Positions 23,001 to 34,020 of a DNA stretch of 64,000 nucleotides are shown one piece after another (positions within the stretch are counted from its first letter, which is position 1; each line of letters starts with the position of its first letter). The DNA is taken from the NCBI RefSeq assembly GCF_020360975.1, contig NW_025408669.1, positions 744,001 through 808,000 of the forward strand. Reading direction: 5' to 3'. A program made the position numbers and the translations under genes. Under the pieces are notes generated by a model. It was not told the DNA's origin and did no database searches. It worked only from the letters and a program-made list of their open reading frames with translations. This DNA comes from Hirsutella rhossiliensis (lineage: Eukaryota > Ascomycota > Sordariomycetes > Hypocreales > Ophiocordycipitaceae).

Positions 23001-23390
23001 GGAAATCCTCCTTCTCTTACCTTTAAAACTAATTCCTTTATTCTAGGAATCGAGGCTTCTAGAGGTCCTAAAGAGAGTCTTTATTAGCTTCTACTATAGG
23101 GTATTTATAGAGGTTAAAATTACCTCTAAATCCTTAGACGTTTATATAGGGGTCGGAGCCCTAGAAAGGTCTATAAGGTCGATATCTAGGTCTATATTTT
23201 CTTACGAAGCTATATTTAAGACCTTATTACTATCGTCCGAATCGGACTCTAGCTCTATAATTCGAGCCTTCCTTCTTTTATTAGTAGTAGAAACACTACT
23301 AGAAGGGGATTTCTTCCTAAAAGAAGAAGACAAAGAAGAAGATTTTCTCTTCTTAAAAATTCGAGTCCTATCGTCCTTCTTTCCTTTATT
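20024..23390 (-). pseudogene. Copia-2 pol: protease, integrase, RT, RNase H
   Basis: Minus strand, reading leftward. The protease site reads YNTGATRHI (about 22950-22975), with the catalytic Asp changed to Asn. The GAG-pre-integrase HLRLGHIN-type motif is at 22730-22775. The integrase core includes an open stretch 22274-22549: FLDIG keeps the first Asp, SNNAKEF has the second Asp as Asn, and Glu is in the ESN motif just beyond. RT: DIKNAF-type region near 21260 and an intact HVDD catalytic motif at 20916-20927. RNase H runs to about 20400. About 20024-20090 is probably 3' non-coding. Gln/Trp codons are stops. Confidence 0.9.
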
Positions 23391-24160
23391 TAAAACCTAA
23401 TAAGTAGGAGCCTTATTCGGGTATAATTTATAGCAATTTATTATAAAATGCCCTGGTTTTTTGCATTCCTTATAATAAGGAGTATCCGTAGAATTTCTAC
23501 GGGATTTCTAAGGCTTCCTTTATATTAGGAAGGCTTTCTCCGAAGATTTATCTATATCCTCTATTCTTCTAGCTTCGTTTAAAAGACTAGCTGTTAGGGA
23601 TTCGAGGGTAAACGCCGTAGAATTATGCCTAAGGCTCTACGTAATATTTATAATATAGCTTCTAAATTCCTTATTAAGGCAATTAAGAATCCATGCTATA
23701 AGGATAACTTCTAGAATTTCTATATTATAGGATTTTAAATCCTCGTAGATTTCTTTTACCTTATAAAGGTATTTCTCTAAATTAAAGCCCGAGGGACTAA
23801 GATTAAAGAGCTGCTTTATAAGCAAATAATTTAACGAGAAATTCGACGGATTATATAGCTTTATAAGCTCATCCTAAGCAGCTTTAGCATTTATTAAATG
23901 CTTAATTTGCATTAAAGGGCTATCTTCGACTCGAAGAAAATTCTAGGATAAAGCTTCTATAGTCTTTATATGATTTTCTTACTCTAAGGTAGCGATAAGC
24001 TTTTCCTTAGTAAGGATAGCTCTTATCCTCGTAGTCTAAAGAGTATAATTTAAATTTCCCTAAGTCTAGAGAATTTATATTCTTTCTATCTACCTATTAT
24101 ATATAAATTCGGTATTATTTCGTTTATAGGATCGAGAATTCTAGGAGTTTAAGAGCGTAG
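23391..24160 (-). pseudogene. Copia-2 gag with zinc knuckle
   Basis: An open stretch at 23637-23825 has the UBN2/Copia-gag pattern (KYLYKVKEIYEDL followed by an ILNCLNKEF-type helix). The zinc knuckle lies at about 23430-23475 with CX2CX4HX4C spacing, in which only the first Cys is lost (Tyr) and KKPGH remains. A Ser/Lys/Arg-rich segment (23260-23390) follows the knuckle. Start codon not determined; Gln/Trp stops present. 24161-24262 is untranslated leader. Confidence 0.83.
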
Positions 24161-24262
24161 GAAGGTAGAAAAGTCGTTAGGAAGATTTTCGAAAGGAATT
24201 TTAATCGGGTATTTCGACAAGGAATTTCAAAGGTATAGTTAATTTCCGCTTAAAAGGAGTAA

Positions 24263-24277
24263 GCCGGGCTTATAACC
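24263..24277 (-). promoter_or_regulatory. Primer binding site of Copia-2 (initiator tRNA-Met anticodon region)
   Basis: GGTTATAAGCCCGG follows the 5' LTR on the coding strand. With one TpG restored it is GGTTATGAGCCC, complementary to the initiator tRNA-Met anticodon loop. It is the same type as in Copia-1 although the two LTR families share no sequence. Confidence 0.72.
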
Positions 24278-24845
24278 TCTTAAGGTATATAACCAAAAGC
24301 GGAATTTTAGGAAATCAAGGAATCACGTAAGACTACGTAATAGAGGGGAAGAAGGAGTATAAGGTAGGGTTTTCAACGGAATTTATTAGTAGTGTATTAG
24401 TATGTGGAAGAGGTGTTAAAGTTAATGATTATCAATCTATCTACCAGCGGATATGCTGTCTTATATAGACAATTGTAGCTGAACGGAAGAACCTTTCGGG
24501 ACTAGATTTAGGCTGCCGTATAGCCCTAAGATTAGGAAATTCCGTGATACCTCGAGTGAATCTAGAAGTGTCTTAGTTCCACTGATATTCGTGTTTAAAG
24601 GAGGTTGGTCGTGCCGGTATTCTTAAGAGGTCTTAGCTAGCATTCTAAGCTAGCTCTGTTCCTTCGATTCCCGATTATACGATAACCGGCAACCCGTTTA
24701 ATGCATAATAACATATAAAATGCCGAGTAATTCTTGCTCTATAGGATGAGATTTTATCTATAATTAATATACTACTTATTAGCTTATATAATTAGGAGAG
24801 TATATTATAGCTACTTTATTTATAAGAGGAACACCGTTCCTTATA
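24278..24845 (-). repeat. 5' LTR of Copia-2
   Basis: It is 568 bp, the same length as its partner, and retains more CpA/TpG than the left LTR (for example TGTGGAAGAGG near 24403). TSD TTTAG follows at 24846-24850. Confidence 0.95.
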
Positions 24846-24850
24846 TTTAG

Positions 24851-25015
24851 ATAAGGTTCGGATTATTCGAGTAGTAGGTATACCTATTTAGCTTAATAGG
24901 GACGCCGGCTACCTTCTAATAATATATTAATAGGGTACTAAGGGAATACCTATATAAGTTCGTTATAGCGTATATAGACGACGTCTTAATCTACTTATTA
25001 GGGTCTCTCTATATT
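24851..25015 (+). pseudogene. F pol, part 2: RT catalytic core
   Basis: This continues the RT frame interrupted at 4931 (RFGLFE motif at 24853). The catalytic YIDD reads intact as YIDDVLIY at about 24971-24994. The frame is interrupted at 25015 by E1 and continues in frame at 25703. Confidence 0.88.
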
Positions 25016-25697
25016 AGAAGGTATAAGCAATAAGCGTAGAATCGGGTAATTAATAGCGTAAGCGGAAGGATCGGTCGAAGGAGTATAGGGTAGGATTTCG
25101 TCCGGAATTTATAACGAGCATATAAGGGGCTGAATAATATATTGAAAGAATAGCGTTATAAAAGATATATATAAACTTACTTATTCTATCTACTACTCCC
25201 AGGGAAATCCTTCGTCTTTTATAGACCATTCCTCGCCTACTAGTAGACCAATTAGTTAGCTTTCTAGCATATTCTATAGTGCTTAAAAAGCTCTATCTAT
25301 AGTATATCTTCCTAACTTAGTAGGTGGTCTAATTATAGCGTGATGGTTGACGTAAGACTATGGGTTCTAGCATGAGTAGTGGATTTAACTAGAATGTTCT
25401 ATGCCCTACCTATTCTCGTATCGCGGATATCTTCGGAACCGCTAGGCTAAAATAGGCAATAGGGTATCCTTTCTGCTCGTAATTAACCTTTGCATTTTAT
25501 GCATATTTTTGTTTGTAAGGATAGGCTTATCCTAACCCGCTTTTCCTAGAGGAAGGTATAGATGTCTAGTAGAGGTCTTTGTCTTTTAAGGGTTATTCCC
25601 TTAGACTATATTATAAAGCCTCTTTTTACTAGCTTATTCTATAAAGCCTCCCTATGCCTATTATTTCTTTATAATAGTAAAATAGGAATATAAGGGT
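25016..25697. repeat. E1: dispersed repeat, probably solo LTR
   Basis: This 682-bp segment interrupts the F RT frame. Removing it with one copy of the ATATT duplication (25011-25015, 25698-25702) restores the reading frame; one-base microhomology leaves the exact ends ambiguous. A second copy, truncated, is at 46351-46910. No terminal inverted repeat, poly-A or coding frame is seen. RIP is light in its middle (CpA/TpG kept around 25240-25580). A solo LTR of a family not otherwise present is the simplest reading. Confidence 0.65.
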
Positions 25698-25702
25698 ATA
25701 TT

Positions 25703-28335
25703 CTTATACTCTAAGACTACTAAGAGAAGGTAGCAAAGGTACTTTAGAAGCTATAAAAGGCGGGCTTAATATTAGACCTAAGGAAGTATAACTTCGTAAT
25801 AAAGGAGGTTAAGTACCTAGGCTTTATCGTATAAGTAGGGGGTAAGGTTCGATATAACCTAGAGAAGATCTAGGTAATATAGATATAGCGGGTACCTTAG
25901 AACGTAAGAGGAGTCTAGAGCTTTCTTAGCTTCGCGAACTACTACTAGGCCTTTATACTACTCTACGTAGAGGTATTAGTATACTTAGACGGCCTTTATA
26001 AGAAGGGCGCGATCTTTAAGTAAATAGATAAGTACTAAGTAGCGTTTAAGTTTATCTAGAACGCCTTTTATAACGCCTTAGTACTATAACTCTATAACCT
26101 AGAGAGAGAAATATACTTAGGGGTAGATTATTCTAGATACGCGATAAAGGGGGCGCTAATATAAGTAGGGCTAGACGGTATATAATACTTAGTAGGATTC
26201 TTCTTAAAGAGACTAAACCTAGTAGAGTATAACTACTTAATCTATAATAAGGAGATACTTATAATTATATAGTACTTAGACTTTTAGGGAGTAAAACTCT
26301 AGAACGTGCTTACCTTTATAGTACTAACTAACTATAATAACCTAAGGTACTTTATAATAAAAAAGAAGTTAAACGAGAGATAAAGCTAATAGGCGATAGA
26401 GCTTATATCCTATAACTTTATACTAGAGTTCCGACTAAGGAGGCTAGCGGCGGTGCCCGATATACTATCCTACTAAGAGTAGGATCGGCCGGCGGGCGAA
26501 ATAGATAAAAGGGAGATAGGGCGAGTAGTCTATATAATTCTAGAGACTATATACCTACGGGGCCGCCTAGTCCCTACTAAGGGCTAATACGCTAACTTAC
26601 CGGGACGCTTAGCCCGAGATAGGGCGGTAGTAGCGGCGCTATAGGTAAGTAGAGGAGGGGTAGGCACGATAGCGTACGTTAGTAGAGTAAGGGGGCCCGT
26701 AAGATAACCTAAGGAGGAGGTAAATAAAGGCAATAACCGACTAAAACTTAACCCGAACTTAGGCCGAAATATACCCTAGGAATAAGCTAACCCTATATTA
26801 GTATTCGACGACTAAGAGCTATAAAAGAAATAGGTAGAGGCGTTAGGAAAAGATAAGGAATACTAGGCGGTATTCTAAGTAATACGCGAAGGGGAGAGAT
26901 CGCTAGTACCGAAATAGTAATTAAAGGTATAGCTAAGTAAATACATAATCGACGTTAAGAGACGGTTATACTTTTAAGAGAGGCTATAGGTATTAAGGAA
27001 ACTAAAGAATAATAAAGGAGAGGGGGCTAAGGAATAAAATATACTTTAGGTATAGATAGCTTAACAGACGTATAACTTAATAGCGGTAGGATACTTAGGG
27101 AGAGAGGGGACCTTAGTAATACTAGCCTAAGAATTCTTTTAGCCTAGCTAGTCGGCGATAGTAAGGCGGCTTATCGCGAACTACGGACTATATAGAAAGG
27201 GGTATATATAAAGGTAACTTTAAAAGGGACTTTTAAAGCCCTTACTACCGCCGTCCTAACCGTTTATATACCTATCGATAGACTTTATAGTTGAACTACT
27301 ACTAACTAAGATAGAAAGCGCGAAGTACCTTTAAGTAATTACGGACTAGCTAACGAAAGCGGTAACGCTTAAAGCGATACTAACGATAAGGGCAGTAGTA
27401 TACGTAACGAGGTTTCTCTAAGCTTACTTCTGCTTCTATAAGATACTAAGGTCGATTATATTAAATAGAGGGACGAACTAAATAGGAAGCTTTTAAAGGG
27501 AATTCTATAGATAAATAGGAGTATAGAGGAAGTTAAGTTTAGTATACTACCTATAAATAAACGGGTCGACTAAGCGCGCGAACTAAAAAGTATAAGCGTA
27601 CCTTTAGGTATACGTTTACTATAGCTAGAACGACTAAGGAGTATAGCTACTATATATATAAGCTATACTAAATAACTATATAGCGTTAATAACGGGTATA
27701 AGCCCGTTCTTTATAATATATAAATATAATATTAAGCTAGTCTAAATAGTAAGGGAGGAAGGGCCGCTAGCGCTAGAAGTAAGGGGGGCTAGGGAGCTTA
27801 CTTAAAAGATAAGAGAGGTAACCGACTTCCTATAAACCGCTATTATCGCGGTATAGGTAAGATAAGAGGAAACGGTAAATTAAAGGAGAGCCCTAGTAAA
27901 GAGGTTCGAAGTAAGCGATAAGGTATAAGTAGATATAGCTAAATATATAACTAACCGGCTATATAGGAAGCTCGACTAGCTATACTAAAAGTATACTATA
28001 ATAAAGGTAGTAAGCTTATATATAGTAGAGCTCGATATATTAGGGAGGGTATATAAGAGGCTTTATATAGAATTTCTTTACTAGGTAGTAGAGAACCTAC
28101 TACCTAGATAGGTAGTTAACGACTATTAACTGCTACCGGTAATTAAGGAGGATAATAAGCCTAAATATATCGTTAAAGAGATCTAGCGAGCGTAGTAAAA
28201 GTAGAGGGGGAGGGGTAGATAGCGATAGGTACTATTAAAATAGTAGGGGTATATAAACCTATTATAGTACCCGCTAAACGACTTTTAAGAGACGGAAGCC
28301 CTAGAGGGATTTAAGAGATAGTAGGGAAATATAAG
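25703..28335 (+). pseudogene. F pol, part 3: RNase H, integrase and chromodomain
   Basis: The frame resumes with the RT thumb (KAGLILDLRKYNF...VKYLGF, about 25755-25840). RNase H spans about 26100-26420. The integrase core has SIDFIVEL near 27270 (first Asp kept), ILNRGT near 27465 (second Asp to Asn) and NGSTKRAN near 27565 (Glu to Lys, a TpG to TpA change). The chromodomain lies at about 28160-28310: KYIVKEI, an RGRGR insert, VLLK, a GY motif and ETEALEGF. Gln/Trp codons are stops. Two of three integrase catalytic residues are lost. Confidence 0.9.
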
Positions 28336-29754
28336 GGAGAATAATAAAAGAGGGGTAAAAGAAAGAGATAAAAAGGAGGGCGGAAGATAAAGAAGGGGAA
28401 ATAAAGGATAGAAGGGGGAGAAAGAGAAGGAGGTAAGAGATAAGGGACGCTTATTAAAGAACGAGGAAAGGATAGAGAAAAACTATAGTATTAAAGGGAA
28501 ATAATAAAAGATAAATAAGGGATAGATATAGGACGGATAGCGATAAAGAATAAATAAGGACTAGGATAAGGGTAGGATATAATAAGATAAGATATAGATA
28601 TAGTAAGACGTACTAAGGATACTAACTTAATTCTAACCGATTATAAACGCCCCTTAACTACCGCTTAATTACTCTAAGATATTAAGGTACCTTTAGGCCT
28701 AGCGCGTAAATATAGTAGCGCGGGTAAGCTTAGTATACTAAAACGATAGTTAGAGATAAATAGTAGGATAAGGTTAAAGGAGGAATAAAGTATATATATA
28801 AGGGTCGCTCTAATAGTTATCGAACGTCCTTTAGGATATATAGTCTTAGAGGGAGTTAATAGCGGCGATTATATCCCTAATATACTACTATTATATTAAT
28901 ATCCTATCGAATAAAGTTAAGGGAGAGTAACGGATAAGAAGGTAGCGTAATCTAGTATAGGCGTAGGTAAAGTAGTTACGAGTATATAGTAACGCTTAAT
29001 TCTAGTAAGCACTATATTATATCTTAACGCTTAGCGATATTATTTAGCCTATATAGGCGGGATAGGGTAGCCGCTATATAGTAGTACTATAGGTCGCGCT
29101 ACGCTTACTAAGAGATATAAGCGGACGCGTTAACTAGCGTAAAGGCGGTAGAGTATAGTCGCCTAGCGTACTAAGAGGTAGGGTGCCGCTACGCGGAGTA
29201 GAGAAGCTAGCGGGCGTACGAGGGCCTATAGTAGTTATAATATAGCGCGGCGCGGCGATAGAAGTTAGGTAGAGTAGGGGCGCGCGCGCGGAGGGAGTAA
29301 AGCTTAAAGGAGGAAAAAGAAAGAAAGAGGGAGAGGAGACGAAAAAGGGGTATTTATACGTAGCGGGGCACGCGTATAGTTAGTAAGGTATAGGGGTATA
29401 TATATAAAGGAGGGAAGGATAGGGCGGAATAAGCGTATAAAAGGGTAGTATATAAAGGGATAGGGCGAGCGTAAGGCGGAAGGAAGCGACCGCGCGCGCT
29501 AAGAAAAAGGGGATAGTAATAATAAAAAGGTAGTAGGAGAGGAATAGGAGCGCTACTAATATAAAGGGGAGAGTAAGGGTAGTATTACGGGCTATGCTTA
29601 TAAAAGGCTAAGGCTATACTATAGCGACCGTACTAAAGTTAGGCTAAAGTAAACCTATATATAGATAGAGCTTAACCTAAACTTAGGCTAAATAGCACTT
29701 AAATATAGGTCGAGCTAAGGACTAAGGAAGATAGATAACTATTATAACTAAGAT
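28336..29754 (+). other. F 3' region, no gene recognised; probable 3' LTR inside
   Basis: The stretch opens with about 230 bp of nearly pure GA sequence (28320-28560). Mixed sequence follows, then a CpG-rich part with short direct repeats of GTAGCG/GCGCGC (29080-29310, including a (CG)5 run at 29281-29290). I find no frame with protein-like composition on either strand. By position it should hold the F polypurine tract and 3' LTR, but without the 5' LTR the borders cannot be set. Confidence 0.4.
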
Positions 29755-30990
29755 AGAGTTTTCCTCCTTTCTTCTTAGCTTTAGATAAATAATTATTCGG
29801 CCCTATACTACTATACTAAGTATATGCTAGCCCTTAATAGTACTATAAAGCTAATCTCTCTTTAAGAAGAAGAGACCTTTAAGTAGTAGCTTTTAAAGCT
29901 CGAGACCTTAATAGCTCCCTTAAGGGGCTATATAACTAACTATATTAAGAAGACCTTTATAGTATACTTAGGAGCCTTTTTAGCTAGGAACCTACTAGCT
30001 TCTTTATAGCTAGCTAAGTAAAAAGAGATCCTCGAGAAAGCTAACTAATACTTCCTAATAAAAGCTCTCTCTAGCTAGTAGCTATAGGATATATCTCTAC
30101 TAATAAAGCTTATTAGTAATAGTTACTTAACTATCTCTTAAGAAGCTAGCTAGGAACTAAATAAAGAAGCTACTAAAGTATAATAATAAGTAGTCTTATT
30201 CCTTTATAGCTAGTACTCGACCTAGATAGCTCGACCTACTACTACTATAGCTACTATAGCCCCTCCTATTACGGCTCCTACTACTACTATAGCTATTACC
30301 CCTCTAGCTCTACCTCCCTTAAGAGCCTTAATACTATCTTTAACGGCTGCCTTAGTCCTAGCCCTAGCTTTATATCTTACTCTAGGCCTAGCCCTAGCCT
30401 TATTAGTCCGTCCGGCCTAACTAGTCCCTTAATAGACCTTTTAGTCCGTTAGTCTAAAAATTAAGGAACTAGTCGAAATCGAACCTTATTAATATTAGTA
30501 ATAAGGTATAAAAAGGGGGGGGTTTTAAGTAGACCTTCTAAAAAGGGATAAGGATTCCTTAAAGAGATAACGTATAAGGAGGAATCGACCTACCTACTAA
30601 GTATATAAAAAGCCCTATCGGCTAAAAGACTATTAGTAAGTCTTCGAGGAAAACTAACTTAAAGGAGTTAACCCTTTAAAGAGGCTATAAGAAATAATAT
30701 AATAGTCTCTTAAGGAGGACCCCTTATTATAAAAGAAGATAGATAAGATTTAAGTTACTAGGAAATAGCAACTAATACTACTACTATATATTTAAGGAAA
30801 AATCGTTAGTATAGTAAATCTAGTATTTATCTTCCCTATAGATTAGTAAGACTAACCGTTAGGACCCTTCGACTATCCCCTACGAAAATTAACTATTATT
30901 AATTTTAGTACTTCCCTTAATATCTATAATATACTCTTATAATTCTAGTCCTTTAAGAAAGTATAAAGGGAATACCTTATTACTAGAGAA
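29755..30990 (+). pseudogene. Copia-1b gag
   Basis: From about 29839 the translation matches Copia-1 gag closely (KLISL...LLKLET...RGYITN...LGAFLARNLLAS). Before 29839 only weak similarity remains, suggesting divergence or a breakpoint. The zinc knuckle (about 30590-30635) has lost all Cys to Tyr. Gln/Trp stops are dense. Confidence 0.78.
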
Positions 30991-33437
30991 TTAATAGTAC
31001 GGATAGAGGGATATAGAAGGGTGAATTTTATAATAAAATTACTTAATAGGTCTATATAAATTCTTTAACGAAAAAGGGTAGCTTTTTACCCTTAATTTTT
31101 AATAAGCTTAATTTCCTTATACCTTCTTCGAGAGGAAGGAATCTTCTAGGATATAACGTCTAAGCCTATAAGGCTAGTTTAGAAGAATTAGACTATTAGG
31201 CTTATCGAGGAAAATTTCGGTTAATTTATTCTCGAATTCCGACCTATCCTTAGAAAGGAACTACTTAAGAAGTTAGCTTTCCCTACTTAAAGGAGGGTAG
31301 GTTTAAAGGACCCTCTTCTAGTAGCCTAAGGAGACGGTCTTCTTTAGTACGCACGACTTAGTTACCTAGGCCCCCTAGCTTTATATAAGCTAGGTTAATA
31401 ATAAGGCGTATAAATAAAGGGCCTAAAGACCGTCGAATGCGAATACTATAGCTAAGGAAAGACTAAGAGACGAATTTCTAGACGAGCGCCTTTATAGCTA
31501 GACTAGCTATATAAGGAAATTTAGGTCGACTAGACCGACGTCTCTAAGGACTAAGAAAGCTTCGTTAAGGTAATGTTTTTTATAGACGCTTTTTTAGGGA
31601 TGGTTTTCCCTTATTTCTTATAGACCTACCTAAGTAAGTATAACTAGTCTACCTTCTAGGACTTCGTTAACTAGATAAAATCCTACTTTAGCTACGAGGT
31701 AAAGAAGATATAGTTTAACGGAGAGCTATTTATAAAGGATATCTTAAATTAGCTTTAAAAAAGAGGTATTTTACCCCTACTATTAATACCGAATACCTAG
31801 GCTTAGAATAAAAAGGTAGAAAGATTAAGGGGTACTATAATAGAAAGGGCCTATATAATAAGACTTACTATAAGGCTTCTATATAACCTTTAAAGGGAAG
31901 TCGTTAAGACCGCTTATTACTTTTAGAACCGGACCCTAAGGACCTAATAAATAGACTAGAAATCCCCCCTTACGCTCTTTATAAAAAAGAGGGCCTTACT
32001 AGCCTACCTTTATACCTATAGCTATAAGGCATACGCTATAACTACCGATATATAGCTAAAAAGGAAAAAGAAAAGAAAGCTTAATCCTAGAGCCTTTATT
32101 AGTTACCTCGTTAGTTATAATTCTATAAATATCTTTTAGATCTAGATTCCTTTTATATAAAAGGTTATTTTAACTAGGGATGTAATTTTTAATAAATCTA
32201 GCTTCTTTAATAGAAAGAGGCATTAATAGCCCCTCTTACTCTCTTAACGTTAGCTAATTTAAAAGATCTAAATTCCCCCTTCCTAATATTCTTAAGAAGA
32301 GGTCCTAGATAAGGAAATAAAAGAAGAAACTAACGTCGAAGTAGTTAAGGATAACGCCGACTTTAAAGAAGAGGAAGCTATTAGATTAGATAATCTAAAT
32401 AAAGAAGGAGACTATAGGAAAGCGGTAGAGCTAGAATACGCCTACCTTCCTACGCCTACTCTTATAGAATAAGAAGAAGATTTAAAAGTAGCTTTTTTAG
32501 TTAGTCTTTCTATCTCGACCCTTAAGGGGGTAGGAAAAGCACCTCTCTTAAAGGATTACCTAGCTGCCTTTTTATCCCTACTTTAAGAAGCAAAGGAAGG
32601 TATAGGGCCTAATATAAAAGAAGACTAACCTCTCCTTTATTTTAATTGTTTTTCCGACTTCTATTTAATAGCTATAAAAGATAGTTCCTACGGAGTATTT
32701 ATAGTAGGCTAGCTCTTTAAGCTATAGCTATTAGCAAGGAAGGTATATAAAAGAGACCTCCTAGACCTACTAGTAAACTAAAAGTAGCTAGAAAAACACC
32801 CCTTTAGAGACTAGTTTTTCTAGGCCTAGAAAGACTACCTAGCTTTATATAAAGAGATAGGGTCTTTTAAAGAGGTCCTTAATAAAAAGGTAAGAGGAAA
32901 ATAGGTCCTTAGCTATAAGTAGGTCTTTATCTATAAGACTAATAAATATAGCTTCCTTTAAAAGTATAAAGCCCGGCTAGTTATTTATAGGAACTAGTAA
33001 GAAAAAGGGGATCTTTTTACTAAGGTAACTACCTTAGTAAGGATATCTTTTTAGACCCTTATAGCTATAGTAGTAGAATTCGACCTTAAGCTTAATTAGA
33101 TAGATATAGTTAATGCCTTTATTAACTACCCTTTTAAGGAAAAAGAAGTTATCTATATACGACTTCCTCTTAGTTTCTAATAACTAAGAAAGGTTCTATA
33201 GCTTAGGAAAGCTTTATATAGACTATAAAGATTACCCCTTCTTTAGTAATAGTATTTAATAGGTTCCCTTAAAGCCTTAAGCTTTAAGAAAGTCCCTTAA
33301 GAACTATATATAATATAGAAGGGTAAAGTTATAGTCTTTTTCTACGTTAATAATATTATCTAAGCCTACCTAAAAGAGGAAAAAGCAACTACTAGGGAGG
33401 CTATAAAAGGCCTATAATAAAGGTATAAGATAACTAG
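30991..33437 (+). pseudogene. Copia-1b pol: integrase and part of RT
   Basis: The integrase core parallels Copia-1 (FIDAF region at about 31585-31600). The RT part has FDLKLN, then DIVNAFIN near 33105. The catalytic YVDD reads YVNN (about 33340-33351), both Asp lost. The frame ends at the G insertion, so the last part of RT and all of RNase H are missing. Confidence 0.82.
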
Positions 33438-33439
33438 TT

Positions 33440-33811
33440 TAATAAGTAAGATCGTACCCCTATAGATATTAGCCTATTAGAAGGATAAGACCCCTAGTAC
33501 TCCCCTTCTAACTTACTTTTAAGTATACTTAAAGGCGTTATAAAGACCTCGATTATCTAATTAAGTATCTTCCTTAATTATAGTTAATTTAAATTTTATT
33601 TTTCCCCTTTAAAGCAAATGCCGCTAGTTACGCGACTTTAGTAGAGATAAAGAGGCATAGAGTAAAGAAAATCTCTAAGACATATATTTATAACCTAAGG
33701 CCCTTAGAGCTATATATAGGACCGATAATTAAATAATTATATAGTTAATTACTCTACTAATCCTTAGCTACGTACTACGCGTACTTTAAGTATATACCCT
33801 TATCCTTATTA
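33440..33811 (+). repeat. 5' LTR of G
   Basis: It matches 45628-46003 along its whole length, with small indels and RIP-type changes. One more base pair on each side (TTTAATAAG and TATTAAA) also agrees, so the end could lie two bases further out. The stretch 33812-34020 behind it is leader; no standard tRNA 3'-end primer site is recognised. Confidence 0.92.
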
Positions 33812-34020
33812 AAACTAGTCTTTAGGGCGTAAACTCGTTGTTTTATTTTATTTATACGGCGACGAGTAGCTTTATAAAGCCGAGAATATCTAGAGGACGA
33901 CGGTACTATTTAGAAAAAATAAATTCTAGGGATTTAATAATTAAAGTAGTAACTACCTTAATAGATAGAGTTAGGGACCTAATAAGGCGATAGACTTACT
34001 AGGAAATAAATAATTAAATA

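Larger units (their letters stand above)
4932..24845 (-). mobile_element. Copia-2: Ty1/Copia element nested in F, itself split by Copia-1
   Basis: Two 568-bp LTRs (4932-5499 and 24278-24845) flank a minus-strand Copia body. The target duplication TTTAG is perfect (4927-4931 and 24846-24850). Without Copia-1 and its TSD copy the element is about 5.7 kb, a normal Copia length. On the coding strand the LTR ends read TATAAGG (TG after RIP) and ...CCTTAAGA, so the 3' terminus is GA rather than CA. The order on the minus strand is gag, protease, integrase, RT, RNase H, which defines Copia. Confidence 0.97.
2780..28335 (+). mobile_element. Element F: Ty3/Gypsy chromovirus, host of the nest
   Basis: This is a plus-strand Gypsy element read in three pieces: 2780-4931, 24851-25015 and 25703-28335. 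Removing Copia-2 (with one TSD copy) joins the RT frame exactly, and removing E1 joins it again in frame. The order is gag, protease, RT, RNase H, integrase, chromodomain. Gag is in frame 1 and protease/RT in frame 3, which implies a -1 shift. The 5' LTR is not visible because copy C sits at the left end. The 3' LTR probably lies in 28336-29754 but cannot be delimited without its partner. Confidence 0.9.
29755..33439 (+). mobile_element. Copia-1b: truncated relative of Copia-1
   Basis: This plus-strand Copia body aligns with the minus strand of Copia-1 from within gag (about 18950) to the RT region just past YVDD (about 7560). It has no LTRs. The 5' end starts inside gag and the 3' end is cut by element G. 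It is much more RIP-damaged than Copia-1. It has no Gypsy insertion at the site used by copy A (about 32860), so it is a separate copy. Confidence 0.88.

Noticed and set aside
19521..24277. tRNA gene fragments at the primer sites
   Set aside because: The matches are about 12-16 nt, directly abut LTRs and are in primer orientation, so they are primer binding sites and not tRNA genes.
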